A model generated the notes under the pieces. It worked only from the letters and a program-made list of their open reading frames with translations, made no database searches and was not told where the DNA came from. Shown here in pieces: positions 46,057-58,209 of a DNA stretch of 64,000 nt. Every line of letters starts with the position of its first letter. The first letter of the stretch is position 1. The DNA is from Trichuris trichiura (lineage: Eukaryota; Nematoda; Enoplea; Trichinellida; Trichuridae): positions 1,550,001 to 1,614,000 of the forward strand of contig JBAJFE010000023.1 of assembly GCA_037903355.1 (NCBI GenBank). Direction: 5' to 3'. The translations under genes and the position numbers were made by a program.

Positions 46057-46850
46057 ATGAGCGTAGTCACGTTGCTTAATACGACCGTGCTGAACAACCC
46101 TGCGCCGTTTTTGTCCCCGTACAAGTTCGTAGTTACGATTGGGTCCCGTCAGAATCTTGAAGAAGGTAATGCAGTGTGTTTTTGGCGCGTTAGTTCAGCA
46201 ATTTTATGTTAGACCTTGAATGGAAAGTTCGATACGTTGGTTCGGCATCTTCAGTTGAGTATGATCAAGTATTGGACGTTGTGTTGGTCGGTCCTGTACA
46301 CGAAGGGCACCATCAATTTGTTTTGGAGGTAAGAGAGGAAACTCCCAGTGCCCAAAAGGTCATTTTATCTATTTGAACATGTTCTTAAGGTACCTGCACC
46401 TAAGCCGGAGTTGATTCCTCCGCTGGATGCGGTTGGCGTCACTATAATCATACTAGAAGGCTTTTATCGCGGCAACTGCTTCTTAAAGTTAGGCTATTTT
46501 CTTTGCAATGACTACGAGGATCCCGAGCTTCGTGAAAACCCGCCTGCCGTTCCAATTTTTGAAAAGGTAATATTCGGCAGCACAGCTTTCATGTCATTCG
46601 TTTTCCTTTGTTATAGTTGTCGCGCAAGATTTTGGATTCGGATCCTCGATTGACTCTGTTTCCCATTAATTGGGACAATGCTGAAGAGGAATTGCTTCCG
46701 CCGGTGCAAAGTGACGAGGAGGTTTTGGAGTGGAATATGGACGGGACAGGAGGTGAAGACGAAGACGAAGAAGATGAAGAGGATGTTTTGGAAGAAGACG
46801 ACGATGGAGATGAGGAAGAAAATGACGTCGATTTGGATGCAATAGACTGA
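46057..46850 (+). CDS. asf1: ASF1 histone H3-H4 chaperone, four exons
   Basis: ASF1 binds the H3-H4 dimer and passes it to CAF-1 and HIRA during nucleosome assembly. Exons 46057-46165, 46213-46328, 46390-46566 and 46617-46850 are joined by introns of 47, 61 and 50 bases, in phase 1, 0 and 0. The N-terminal immunoglobulin-like core is complete: [41 protein letters not shown] (with the Asp used for HIRA/CAF-1 contact), [25 protein letters not shown] and FPINWD. These match human ASF1 blocks such as DLEWKIIYVGSAES and LRENPP. The start [18 protein letters not shown] replaces the usual MAKVQVNNVVVLDNPSPF. After the core comes a tail of about 45 residues, almost all Asp and Glu, as in yeast ASF1, likely aiding histone binding. 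This is probably the worm's main or germline ASF1; I cannot tell which. Confidence 0.95.
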
Positions 46851-48329
46851 AAAGTGGATGTTACATAGGAATTTCATGCTGAGCTGTTGTCGAATATACT
46901 TAGCATATTATTTAAACACAACTGCGTCTGCCCTTTTCAGACTGTCACATTTATCTTGCGCACACTTATCCGTCAAAAAAGTGACAGCTTACTTTTGTGA
47001 GTTTCCAGTTGTTTCAGTCATTCTGTATGCCTTGCTTGAAAATCGATTGGCTCAACATGACTTGCTCGCGGCAGTAAACTACAGCTACCCAAAGGCGTTT
47101 TTAAGTAAACTACCTGTTGAAAGAAACTGAAAAAATACTCTTTCCGCTAATAGCGCTTTTGCGAAGTTGTTTTTTTGGACATCGGAAAATAACTACTTTT
47201 GCTAGCACCGTTAAACAATAATTTTAGCATTGTCAATTCGCTACGCACAGTTTGAACTAACTTTTCCAAGCTTTTCTAAAAAGTTGTGCAACAAATGCTA
47301 CAGTTCGAATTCGTACCTGCTTTACTTTTTTTTATCGCAGCTACGAAACGGATTGAAATAAGAACAAGCTAAAGGATGGAACTTAGTGTCCTTAACGGAC
47401 GGAAAATTCGAATTTAGTTTTCAGCTTAGTTGCGCTCTTGTTAGGTTGCAATTCGGCATTCAATGTCCGTTGCTGCTACGTTGCCGGTGCAGAATTTCGA
47501 ACAGTTCGTTCCCTCCTTTTCGGCCGTAGAAGTCTTTATTCACCAGTAATTTTTTTGACGTGCAGCAGCTCGTTGAAAATACGCTAAATCGTTTTGCAAC
47601 ATGAAAGTCCCGTTTCGACGAGGTCCACAATTGCAATTACTGATTTTCAAAATTTGATTTGTTTTTTGCAGATCAAGCTTGCTCGACGCCTAGTAATTAA
47701 CTTTTGGTTTTTCCAGCTGTTATACAGTCTGTGAGCAATACAAACAACTTCTTCAACCGCATTTAAAAGCCGACATAAAATCTCATCCACTCATTATAAA
47801 AAAAGGCTTTTGAAACTCTTTTTACCTTAGTAATGGCTTCGTATCTAAACCTTAATGGTGGTGGTTAGACATGTGACAGACCTTGTCTCTTAGGCTCTCC
47901 TCCATCATACTGTTAGTTTGACGTCCATCTTGTCCTGCTGCTCCCTATGCCTAGGGCTAAAAATAAGGGTTTTTGACTTAGCCTAAATTTAAATGAGAGT
48001 AAGAAAAAGTGGTTGGCATGCTCACCTGTAAAAGTACAACAAATTAAGGGCATGTTTGCAGGAAAGGAACCTGCATTCCTCAAACGGTGGGAGAGAGGTC
48101 CGAGTTGCTCTCTGAACTTCCCTTGACAACCCTTAAAAAAAGCGGTGAGGTTAGGAAGCAAAAGGTTTTAACTTAGTCGAGAAAAAAACAAATCCGCTCG
48201 TTAGCTGGAGCTCCTAATATACACATTACAAAAACGAGTTTGATTTCGAAAAGCAAAGCTGCAAATATTAGCTTTTTCGGAGCGGATTGCAAAACGAAAG
48301 TAGTCTAAAAGTTGAAGAAACGAAGCAGT
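46851..48329. other. Intergenic stretch
   Basis: No gene supported. A third copy of the short dispersed repeat occupies about 47940-48095. Confidence 0.45.
47940..48095 (+). repeat. Short dispersed repeat, copy 3
   Basis: GCCTAGGGCTAAAAATAAGG and GACTTAGCCTAAATTT are followed by GGAACCTGCATTCCTCAAACG-like sequence at 48066, matching the copies near 1.2 and 8.8 kb. Confidence 0.4.
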
Positions 48330-51260
48330 GGTGTTAGCAGCCGTCTATGCCCACATCTGAGGTTTCAAATCGTTCCTTTCTGCTGTCGGCGCATATAGGT
48401 AAACCTCAATAACTACGCATCCTTACGGGACCAAACTTATACCGAAGGAAGGCCCTGACATTACCCATCTATTGAGACCGGTCTTCCTGGATTGCCTCAA
48501 GAAAACTGCGTTTTTTAAATACAGTTACCGTAAACAAGTGGAATACAGGCTGTGGACGTTTTGAGATTATTCCAGAAATGTTTAACTTCCCCTACAGCAC
48601 CATTAGCAGTGAACAGGCTAGGTGAGCGAATACTTTTTTGGCGCAAGCTAAATGTAGTCGTTCTATGTCGCGGAGAGGTGAAACAGTCGAAACCTAAAAT
48701 TCACTGGTACCGTCCGGGAATAGATCTTTGAGTTCGAAAACTGACGTGGGTAAGGTACGTTTATAATGCAACGGATTAGTGGTATCGACAGCTCTATTCG
48801 CAGCTGCACAGGTTGAAATCGTCGCTTTATGCACTCGGGGGATATAGGTATATGTCAGTAACTACGCATCGTTAAGGGCCCAGATTAATAGCGACGGAAG
48901 GCCTTGCTGCGCCCATTAAATGAAACCGGAGTTTGATGGGCTGCTGGGATAAACATCCGGACGGAAATAGGGGAAACTGTTTCCTGCACGACCTGCGGCG
49001 AAAGCGACGAACAATGTAGGATAAACCGGCCTTGTTGGCTAACGCTGAATAGCAGTAGGAGCCATGATAGTGTATTTGCGCGCGTCAGCAGCGTGGGCAA
49101 CTACGTTTCTCGAGATAAGGACTGCCAAGCTTGCCAGAACGCTGTTTTAATTTGTTTGCTCTCAGCGTCGGTGGATCGTTCTCGCGTTCGCTTTCCAATG
49201 CGCTGATGGTTTGTGCTGGCAGCCTATCTTTTGCATTGTCGAAGTTGCCGTCTCGAGGATAAAGCGTTTTGCAAGGTTTCCTGTGTGCGTCTGCGACTGG
49301 ATTTACTAGAACTGCTCATAGAAAAGTTGTTTCCTAAGTATGGATGCAGTAGCCAAGTGTACCGGTTTCTGCATACTGCGTTCCATGTGAAGTGGGAACT
49401 AACTGAGTGCTAAGCAATGTTACTTTTCTTTCTTGCAAAGTGGAATACGTTTATTTTAGGATTTTACAGGAAGCAACTACTGCAACGACCTAAAGGCTAA
49501 TGCAATTGAAAATTGGCTGTAGGTTTATCCGTTGGAGACGCATGGTATAATAAATCTTCCAAATTATGACGAGATAAAGTCTGGTCATCTGCCGTCATGC
49601 GATACAGAGAGCACGTACTGTGACTTGCCACTTTATATTCCCATTTCTCGAAAGTTGCTTGTTTCAGAATCCCTACTGACCAATCTGGAAGCGCTTCCTC
49701 AAGTAGCCCTTCAAAGGAAGCTTCACGTTTTGAATAAGAAAGTTCTCGCCACGGGTAGCTTTCTAGATAAAAAGCTTTCTAAAATTGGTACGACTCGTAT
49801 CGTGACTTTGAAATTTTTAGTTCCCCAGACTCTGCGCTCCAGACGAGGTGCACTATTCCTCATCGAATGCAGATGCCGGGTACCTCATCAAAAATGGCTT
49901 TCTCTTAATATGGATACAGGAGCCAAGGGCAAAGCAGGTAGTGTACGTTTGAAGATTCTTCCACAAATCTCCAACGTTCAGCAGAATACTATTACCATCG
50001 GATAGGATGGGCAACGGTGTACGTTTTCGGCGAACCTAAAATGTAGCGGAGAAGCAAAAAGAGAAAATTGATCGCCTTAGCCCGACAATGAATCTTTGTG
50101 TTCCAACATTGGTGTTCGTAATGCGCGTTAGTTTGGTAACCTATCAGTGGTATGAGCAGCCGTCTATTCCTCTCTCCGCGGTTTCAAATCGTTCGTTTCT
50201 GCCGTCGGTACATATAGCTAAAACTCAACAACTACGCTTCGTTAGGCGACCCAACTTTTACGAAAGGAAGGCGATGAGATTACGCATCTTCTGAAACCGG
50301 TGTTCCTGGTTTTCTCTAAGAAAAGGGCGATTCTTAAAAACCGTTACGGTAAACAGGTGGAATTCAGGTAATGGACGTTTTAAGATTATTCCCCAAATGT
50401 CCAACTCCCCCACCGTACCATTAGCTGCGCACAGGCATTTCCAGGGTGTCTTTTTGAGCAAAACCTAATTGTAGCCGTTGTGCGCCGCTAAGGTGTGAAG
50501 TAGCTAAAAGAGAAAATTGGCTGCTAATTTTAAATTGGCTAACTAACGCGCATTACGAGCACCAACTTTGGAACTCAAAGATTCATTGCCGGACGAAAGC
50601 GGACAATTTTTTCGTTTAGCATCTTCACGCCTCAGCGGCGGAGAACGGCTGCATTCAGGTACCGTTCAAAAAGTACACGCTCGCCATGCCTGTGCGCAGC
50701 TAACGAAACGGTGTGGGAGGTTGGAGATTTGGGGAATAATCTTAAAACGTCCACTACCTCAATTCCACCTGTTTACCGTAACTGTATTTAAATATCGCCC
50801 TTTTCTTTGAGAAAACCACGAACACCGCTTCAATAGATGCGTAATCTCATCGCCTTCCTTCCGTATAACTTTGGTCCCGTAAGGATGGTTAGTTATTGAG
50901 GTTTACCTATATGCGCCCACAGCAGAAAGGAACGGTTTGAAACCGCGCAGGTGGGCATAGACTGCTGGGATACCGCTAATCGACTTGCCAGCTAGCGTGC
51001 AGTACGGACGCTAATTTTGGAACTCAAGGATTCTTTGCGGGGCGGAACTGATTTATTTTCGTTTGCGATTTTTTATGCCTCTGCGACGGAGAATCGCCAC
51101 ATTTAAGGTTCGCCGAAATCGTCCACCCTCGCACATCCGATCTGATGCTAATAGTATTCCGCTAGACGTTGGAGTTTTGCGGAAGATACTTGAAGCGTAC
51201 ACTACCTGCATTGCACTTGGCTCCTGTATCCGTATTAAGAGAACGCCATTTGTATCGCTC
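48330..51260. repeat. Cluster of a ~450-bp repeat unit in both orientations
   Basis: Two forward units at about 48355-48800 and 48805-49000 (the second partial), one forward unit at about 50010-50490, then inverted units at about 50510-50990 and 51000-51250. Shared blocks include GGTTTCAAATCGTTC, ACTACGC with TCGTTA, GGTAAACAGGTGGAATT, GGACGTTTTAAGATTATTCC, and AATGAATCTTTG with TAATGCGCGTTAG. The inverted junction makes 49892-50490 and 50510-51240 a palindrome with arms of roughly 600-700 bases. A 157-codon open frame (49532-50005, no ATG start) partly overlaps the left arm; its last third has an inverted counterpart at 51150-51240. Confidence 0.8.
49001..49891 (+). other. Unidentified open frames between repeat units
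   Basis: Frames at 49213-49413 and 49532-50005 lie in the same direction and the second reads SLLTNLEALPQVALQRKL and KIGTTRIVTLKFLVPQ. Partial overlap with the repeat suggests decayed transposon coding sequence rather than a host gene. No domain recognised. Confidence 0.2.
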
Positions 51261-51592
51261 CTGAATGAATTTCTAAAGAGAGGAATTGACTCCGCTCGTG
51301 AATCACATAGACTTGTGACTGTGCCCGCTTCCATCGTAGTAATTTCGACATGGTTGGTGGAAAAGCGCTTATTTGACTGAACCTACTATCTTTACTCTTC
51401 GGCTGAGAGAGCACTTGTTCAGCTTAATCGCAGGGAGAAAAACTTCCATTGTCTGTGGTCAGTTTCAATTTCACTGCAGGTTGAAGTCGGGCAGCAGATG
51501 TACCTCCACAGTGATCCGTATGAATGAATGGTAAGTAACACTTGTGTGTTATTTCCATTTCCGCATTGCCCATTGATTAGTCATAATCGATG

Positions 51593-51919
51593 TGTAATAA
51601 ACAAGTGCTCATGTGACCACGGCAGTCACGAGGAAGGTCAACGAGGTTAGCCGTGGCCAAACTGACCAATCATTTTACTTCGACAATCAGGGAAGCACGT
51701 GGTAAACAGGCAATTATGCAATGACCCGAGGTATTTACTCAGAGAAAAGGTATATAAAGCGGTCATTGCCGGTAGTGGCGGTCAGTGTGAATACTGCGCT
51801 CGTGTCGTCCTGTTGCGTCTCTCTCTCTTTCTCCTTCGTAGTTTGTTTTGTAGTGTATTCATCTGGACATCGAATGGATTCCTTTCTAACGAAGCATGCA
51901 AGCTAGCTGAGCAATTACA
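51593..51919 (+). mobile_element. Solo LTR of an LTR retrotransposon
   Basis: A 327-bp insertion begins TGTAAT and ends ATTACA, flanked by CGATG (51588-51592) and CTATG (51920-51924), a 5-bp target duplication with one change. The related copy at 58530-58534 has a single CTATG with no insertion, i.e. the empty site. Inside are a TATA box (TATATAAAG at 51751) and pyrimidine-rich sequence downstream, as expected of an LTR promoter. No internal retrotransposon genes lie on either side. Confidence 0.75.
51751..51759 (+). promoter_or_regulatory. TATA box in the solo LTR
   Basis: TATATAAAG, with a candidate initiator TCAGTGTG about 30 bases downstream. Confidence 0.5.
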
Positions 51920-53070
51920 CTATGTACACGACGTGGAACCACTTTTCGCTTGCCAATACCTTGGAAGCAGAAGCTTATAATCGACGCTATACCTGCGATC
52001 CATCTCAAGAAACGAATCGACGATGGTGCTCCGAACTCGCCTTTTCTGAGAAACAACTCAAAACTTTCTTAGTAGTATACTTGCTATCCAGAAAGCGTCT
52101 GGGATACGTTTTGGAATGCTGCTTTAAAACGCTTAACCTTCAGATGTTGTCCAAAGTGGCCAGAGTTTTACTGCTGCTCTGTGTGCACAAAAATATATGC
52201 GGCCTTATAGAGACTTCAGCTAATTACGTTGTTTGATTAACCTGATTCGCTGAAGCATACAACATTTCACGCCACGAAGCGAAGACGAGCTTTCCACGTG
52301 ACCTCAATTTGACCTCATTGCAGTGCTGAGCAGTTATGATCATATGATGGTCACATGTGCCTCATGATCACACCTCATAGTGAAGTGTCTTCTCATGTTC
52401 ATATGATGGTCCGTAATGGTAAACAACGTCTGGTTCACCTCACTTCAGGCGCTACTGCACTGCGTCATTTTCCACGTTGATGCTCAACTGAACATTTGTA
52501 AGCGCTCGCCCGTTTGGATATGCTAATGCTATTCTGTTGAACAACCATATGAGCAGAGCACAGTGCACGTGCCTAGTTTGCTGCCGTCTTTCAATCCCGT
52601 GCAGTCAACGCAGGTCTGTCTATGAAATTGCAATGAACATCTATTGCAACGGTGACGTTAGTATGCATTCAAAGTGGTCTTACGTCAACCTCCACTCAAC
52701 GGTCACCATAATGGTTAAATCCAAATTATTGCTGCTGCTCAGAAGTGAACTACTGTTATTTTCGTCGTCGCCATTGATTGACTTTGTTCTGCTGCTGACT
52801 TCCAAGTCGTGGTTTGTTCCCAATTCATGAATTGCGAATTGCGAACAGGAATGTTGATTACATGAGCCCTAATTTCAAACCGCACTAAAAAAACACGGTG
52901 GTTTTTGCTCATCCAAAAAGCTATACTCACGTTTTCTGAATTCAAGCAGTAAAAACTGACGGCTTTGCCCAGCAGAACACTTTATGTCGAATGTGTGCAC
53001 TGAAAGAAGAACTGATGGATAGAGGTGCTGATACGGGTATCGGAGCTCTGCGGTGGAACAAACAAAGCAC

Positions 53071-55429
53071 AAAGTAGCACTACGCTAAGTCAGCTGTGAA
53101 GAAGAACAGCAATTGAAAGCGAAGTAGTTCTGTCTACCGTGTGGAAGCAGCGATCCCATTTCACAAACCTGCAATGCGATCACTCAGCATGGGCGGCAGC
53201 GAGCAGGTAACCGTACTCTCCCAGCATCCTTCTCATTTTAGGTGCTGCTTGCACTGAAGGAAGGCCGCCTATGATAAAAGATACTGACGGAAACATGGTG
53301 CTCAAATTATGCTTACGGCTACTGCTAATAACGCGTTTCCGTTATCAAAGTGGAAATCAGCTAGACGCACCAGAATCCAAAATTCGCGTTATCTGTGAGA
53401 GGCAGATAACAGATGAAACAGTGGCATGGCGAGACGCAAACGATTTGTGCTTTCAGTTATCTACTATCATACGGCAGAGCTCAGCTCTGCCAACTAAAAT
53501 GTTGTCCTCGCAATTACAGAAGCGCCAGCGTCGTCTTGCATAACTCTGTTAGTTCACTCAACGCATCCCATTATCAGAGCTGAAGAAAACTTGCAATTCG
53601 ACTTGGTTCCAGGAAGATTATGCGTCTTGACGGTACGGCTAAATGACTCCCAAACACACCCAGCTTATGAAAGGATATGGCTGCACACCGCAATTGTGGA
53701 GTACTAGAGGCGCTCTCCACCATCTGTCCTTCTTCGTTGGTTTGACGTCCCTGATAATGTTCTATTCAGGTTTGTTCTTTCCATGTTCGTAAGCTTGTGC
53801 AGTATCCATTGGACTCTTCTTCAGTACTTCGGCAAGGCTTTCTTTGGGCTTTCCGGTAGTCAAGTGCGCATTCGTCTGTGCTGCTCACATCATCACGGTG
53901 AGTATATTGAATACAGAAGAGAACGTCAAGGCTTCTACAAAGACGCCAACGTGTGCAGCGTAAACTGGGTTGTTCGAAGCTTACACAGAGGTTATACTAT
54001 GAAATGGAAAAAGTGTGGGCTGTGTTATTTTTAATGCTGATTTGCTGGCCCAATGGCGCAACTCAAATACCGCCAAAAGTTAGTAGGAGAAGAAGGCTGC
54101 TCACTTCACTTTATGTTCTCCTTCTGTTTTACAATGCAGATGTTGCGTTTGAATGGATGCAAAGTGAAACATTCCTTCTATAGGAGAGCGTGAAGTCAGC
54201 ACTGTAAACATATTCGATCAATGTTGTGTTCCTCCCACACAACCCCATTGCATACGAAGTCAACGGAGAATTCTTGTTTATGCCTTCCTTTGTGGAACAG
54301 TTTCGAAAATGCTGTGGTTACAATAGTGACTCTGGCGTTTCCGGTGGTGACTAATTTTGGCTCGGTAAGAATGAAGAAAAAGTGAATAGCTGCTTAACTA
54401 ATGCACGCCATGTGAGCAGAAACAGTGCCAGAAATTCGCCGAGCATATTTTAAATGTTAACTGCTCACCAAGTACGTCCCAGATCAATACGGCTGTGCTC
54501 TGCTGAGTAATGTCAGTGTACGCATAGCATGATCAGTGCACGTCTACAGTCTACCTTCTGACATGACACTTGCAATCTGACCGAAGCGGTCGTTCGTTTT
54601 CACAAAGATTCGATTGTCCTCCACTTTATACCAGTGCCTTTTGTGGAGTTCTGTCATTATCGGACGTCATTTTCTAATGGTGGAATGGTCTGCACGACGC
54701 ATGCCTGTGAGGCGATCCAATGCGCTAACGTGCTTACAGCGAAAATGGTGGACTCACGATGATCTCTTTTACTGCAGATGCGTAAAACCGAATCAAGACG
54801 TCCTTTTGGTCGACTCATAGTATTGGACGCAAGTCGAAGCCTCGAATTCCTGCCTCACACGAAGCGGCCAGTGGGCGGTGACGTCATTGGCAAAACCGCA
54901 TCAGCCGTGGCATGCCAACTACCCATTACGGGTATTAACCGGGCAAGACGACCATATACAGAGGCATTCTCTGAAACAGGCGTACTGTTGTCCCGGTGTT
55001 ATTCTCTACTGCCAACAGGGACACGCTTGTTGCTTAGACGACTGTTTTCGACGATTTTGCCTACATTCAAAGGTACTTTGTGAAAGCATGTACAGTTGTC
55101 TGTGCACTTCGATTGTTGGAAGCCAACGGAGAAATTGGCAGCACACGAGGTTGACAATGAAGAAATGCGTGTCAGAGTAAAGAAAAGCTGTTAGCGGCTT
55201 CCGCATGACAGTCCTACGGTTCCACGCATTTGAGCACAGACACCCAAGTCCTTTCGACCAAGACTGTCTTCGTTACTGTCGTGAGTACAGCGCCCGAGCA
55301 CTTTGCTGATGCGCGGAACACCGTCAAGAAGTCGAATTCCAACGCAATAATGCTATACGTTCCAGGGGAAAATGACCCTTGTCTCCACTTGGTCTGTGTT
55401 CAATGGCATAAAAGCCAACCTGCAATATA
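53071..55429. other. Middle of the first repeat copy; no gene recognised
   Basis: Short open frames only (for example 53271-53543 and 54778-55083), with no recognisable domain. I could not align this segment by eye with 59.7-62.9 kb. Confidence 0.35.
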
Positions 55430-56335
55430 ATCACAGCAAAGGTTTGATTGATGAAAGACATGTGTTCAGTCTTCAGCTCAGAAATTTTCCTTGACATGGT
55501 GCAGCCAGTGGCTACTAAGGCGGCAAGAGTACGTGTGCTCAGATTGCTTCCGCTGTGTTGCAAGCATCATTAGCTTTTGTATGACGAGTGTAGACGAAAT
55601 GTGCGGTCATGTTGCTACTACAGTTTCTGTAGCCAGCGTGTGGTCTTTCACATGTCTGCTTTCGGCGTTTCTGTTTCACGGAAACCACACTGAACATAAG
55701 AAGAACAATGAGAGGAGCCTTCAGAACCTCAGTTTCTCGAAGCTAAATGCTTTACTGCAGACGAATTACGTCACTCTAGGTGGCAATGTGGAGTCCAAGC
55801 TGCCATTGCATACGTTCGAGTTCAGTTCTCCATGTTCAGCGCACGCAGCAATGAAGGAAGCGAAGTGTTGATATTCAAGGAAGACTGAAATTGTGTGTAG
55901 TTAAATTTTGATGTCTTCCAAAACGCTGAAACGAAGTAATTTTCTTTAGGTTACGTATGCAATAATGACTCATACCCTGTGTAATGTTTGGTTATTTCAG
56001 TGCCTGAGTGCGTTCGCTCCCCCATGTATGCATTTCATTGCGCAAGTCAATCGCGCAACTGCAGAAGAAATAGGTGCGTCTTTCGGTGAGTTGTTTGCAG
56101 CTACGGCTAATGCTAATGGGTGCCTGAGTTCATTATGGTAAAACTTATCGCGCAAAGGATTGTTTTAATGATACTTCGCACTTACCTGTGCCATTACTTT
56201 TGATTCTTCTGCGGTACTTGCACGAAGCCTGACGATAAGATGCAGAAGAGATGCGAAGTGGAGAGTAATCACGCTTCGATGTACATAGAGCTACTGGTCT
56301 CCTATTTCCAGTTCTGCGACTAATACTAGAATCAG
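55430..56335 (+). repeat. Tandem duplication, copy 1, right block
   Basis: Aligns in order with 62885-63850: GATTGAT-AAAGACATGTGTT, GTGCTCAGATTGCTTC, TCTTTCACATGTCT, GTTTCTCGAAG-TAAATG-TTTACTGC and GAGGAAATAGGTGC-like blocks (GAAGAAATAGGTGC here). Confidence 0.75.
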
Positions 56336-58209
56336 ATTTGGCACGAATGCTTTGGCCTTGTTAACGTGGTCATTTTTTTGAGAGTGAATACTGCTCCATG
56401 TTTAACGGTTACTCCATTGCATTAGTCCTGACGAAGGAAGCAACTTGTGAAATGGATACCTGTTGTGCCCAGAACCATGAATTGTACCAAGAAAAGAAAA
56501 GTGGGAGCGTTCAATGGTTTGGAAAGCTGAAATGCTTTCCTGAAGATTGTTGCTTCGCGTAATCGCTCTGATGTGATCAGCCTGTAAAGGCTGTTAGCTG
56601 ATCATCCATGTATTCTTTTCTAAAATCGTCTGGACTGCTCCATTTGTTGCAAACTTACGAATTGACTCAATCTATCCATGTACCTTCCACAGAAAGAGTG
56701 CTTTTACGGAGAGAAAAGAAGGCTTGCCCAAGTCACTGAACCCGTTCTCATCGACGCCCTTGACTCGATTGCTCCTAATATAGAAGTGAAGATGAAGTTG
56801 AACAGCACCAAACATGTTCCTTAGAAGGCTCAGTGTCTGATTGCTGCCGGTATGCATGCGAGTCAGCATGTCGCTGTTTTACCGGGCGACCGTTTAGCAT
56901 ATGTTCTCTTGCAGTGCGTGCTACCAAATGTTGGGCTCCGGATGTCAACGACGGAAAGTTGATAGGCCAGTTGGTGAACGTTTCTGTAGACGTGCTGTTT
57001 AAGTCGGAGCGCTCGATCACCGTCGGCCAGGAAGATAGTTAGATCAGGGCACCCAACTACGAAGCCCCAATGGGTTTATCAGTCAGTCAAATGGGCTTGC
57101 CACGCAGTTGACCGCGAATTAATGGTGCCGGATTAGGTGACTGATGGTCAGGTTCACTCAAGTAAACTGAGGCGTATCATAGCTGAAGAGCTTCATTATT
57201 GACTGCGACCGGTTGTCCAATGGGTACGCTTTCGTCCAACCAAATAATGCGTTAAAATCACGATACGACGTGCGGGTTTTGGCGAAAATGTTATTGAACT
57301 TATTGTCTCTGTTATATACCTTGCAAATTCGCAGCATGGTTAGATGAGACCCAAACGGGGACTTTTGTCTACTGGACGCTCATGAGCTGTAAAAGATTTG
57401 TCGTTCACGTTCACGAACGCAATGCCTGGTGATACTGAATGTGAGTTTGCATTCAGCTTGTTTCAGCAACCTCATCAGCTTCCATTCTTAAAGAAGAAGT
57501 TAACTAATGTGGTCATCTTATCGGCGTTTGGTGCTCCGGAAGGAGTTGTGAAACTCTCGCAGAAGTGTTCGTATGGAGAACACTAGTATCTCAGGGCGAT
57601 TAAATTACGGCAGCTAATCACTCCCTGCAAGTGCCTGAACTTGTCGAATGTCTATTGGATTTTCAAAAAAGTCAGACAGCCGAGACAACTTACCACGTTT
57701 TCATTTTCTCTAAGACAGGAGGCTTTAACGACGACTAATAGCGTCCAGTCGCTAAAACAGACTTCGTTTTCTCCTTTGGGAGCTTTCGCTGTTTTGATGA
57801 TTCATTGCACTTCGAAGTGACTACATTTGCCGGTGCGTCTCGCAGCTGGTCAAATTTCAGCGCATTTGCATTATACAACCTTCTAAAGTCATCAGAGAGT
57901 ACGTTTCCGTTGCAGGTACGTATACGAAGGAATATGCTTTCTCACACAGTTCCTAAATGATTTACTGTTGTAGGATACCGTGGTTTAGGATATGATGACT
58001 GCGACAAGTTAACAGCAATCTTTGAAACATGAGTTCATGAAGCAATCAGTTGCTCAAAAGCGAACACTGCATATATGAGATGATCACTTGTTAAAGCAAG
58101 CCGTCGTTTCGGCAAGCTGTGCAGTTGCAACGATTAACTGGCAGGTGCTGGCTGATGTTTGCAGACATGTCTGCCGCCAGTGGATTGCTGATAAGGTCGT
58201 CTAATCATG
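56336..58209. other. Repeat-associated stretch; no gene recognised
   Basis: Short frames only. The block at about 57905-58200 (GTACGTATACG..., CGACAAG) recurs at about 59690-59960, so it flanks the copy-2 left block on both sides. Confidence 0.35.

Larger units (their letters stand above)
51290..53070 (+). repeat. Tandem duplication, copy 1, left block
   Basis: Aligns in order with 58210-59660. Matching landmarks: TGTGCCCGCTTCCAT, TTTCAATTTCACTGCAG, GCAGCAGATGTAC/GACAGCAGATGTAC, GCTTATAATCGACGCTATA, CACTGCGTCATTTTCCACG and CATCCAAAAAGC/CTATCCAAAAAGC. Identity is judged by eye at roughly three quarters. Copy 1 carries a solo LTR absent from copy 2. Confidence 0.8.

Noticed and set aside
46611..46877. 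Minus-strand Phe/Ile/Val-rich frame
   Set aside because: Antisense of the acidic tail of ASF1.
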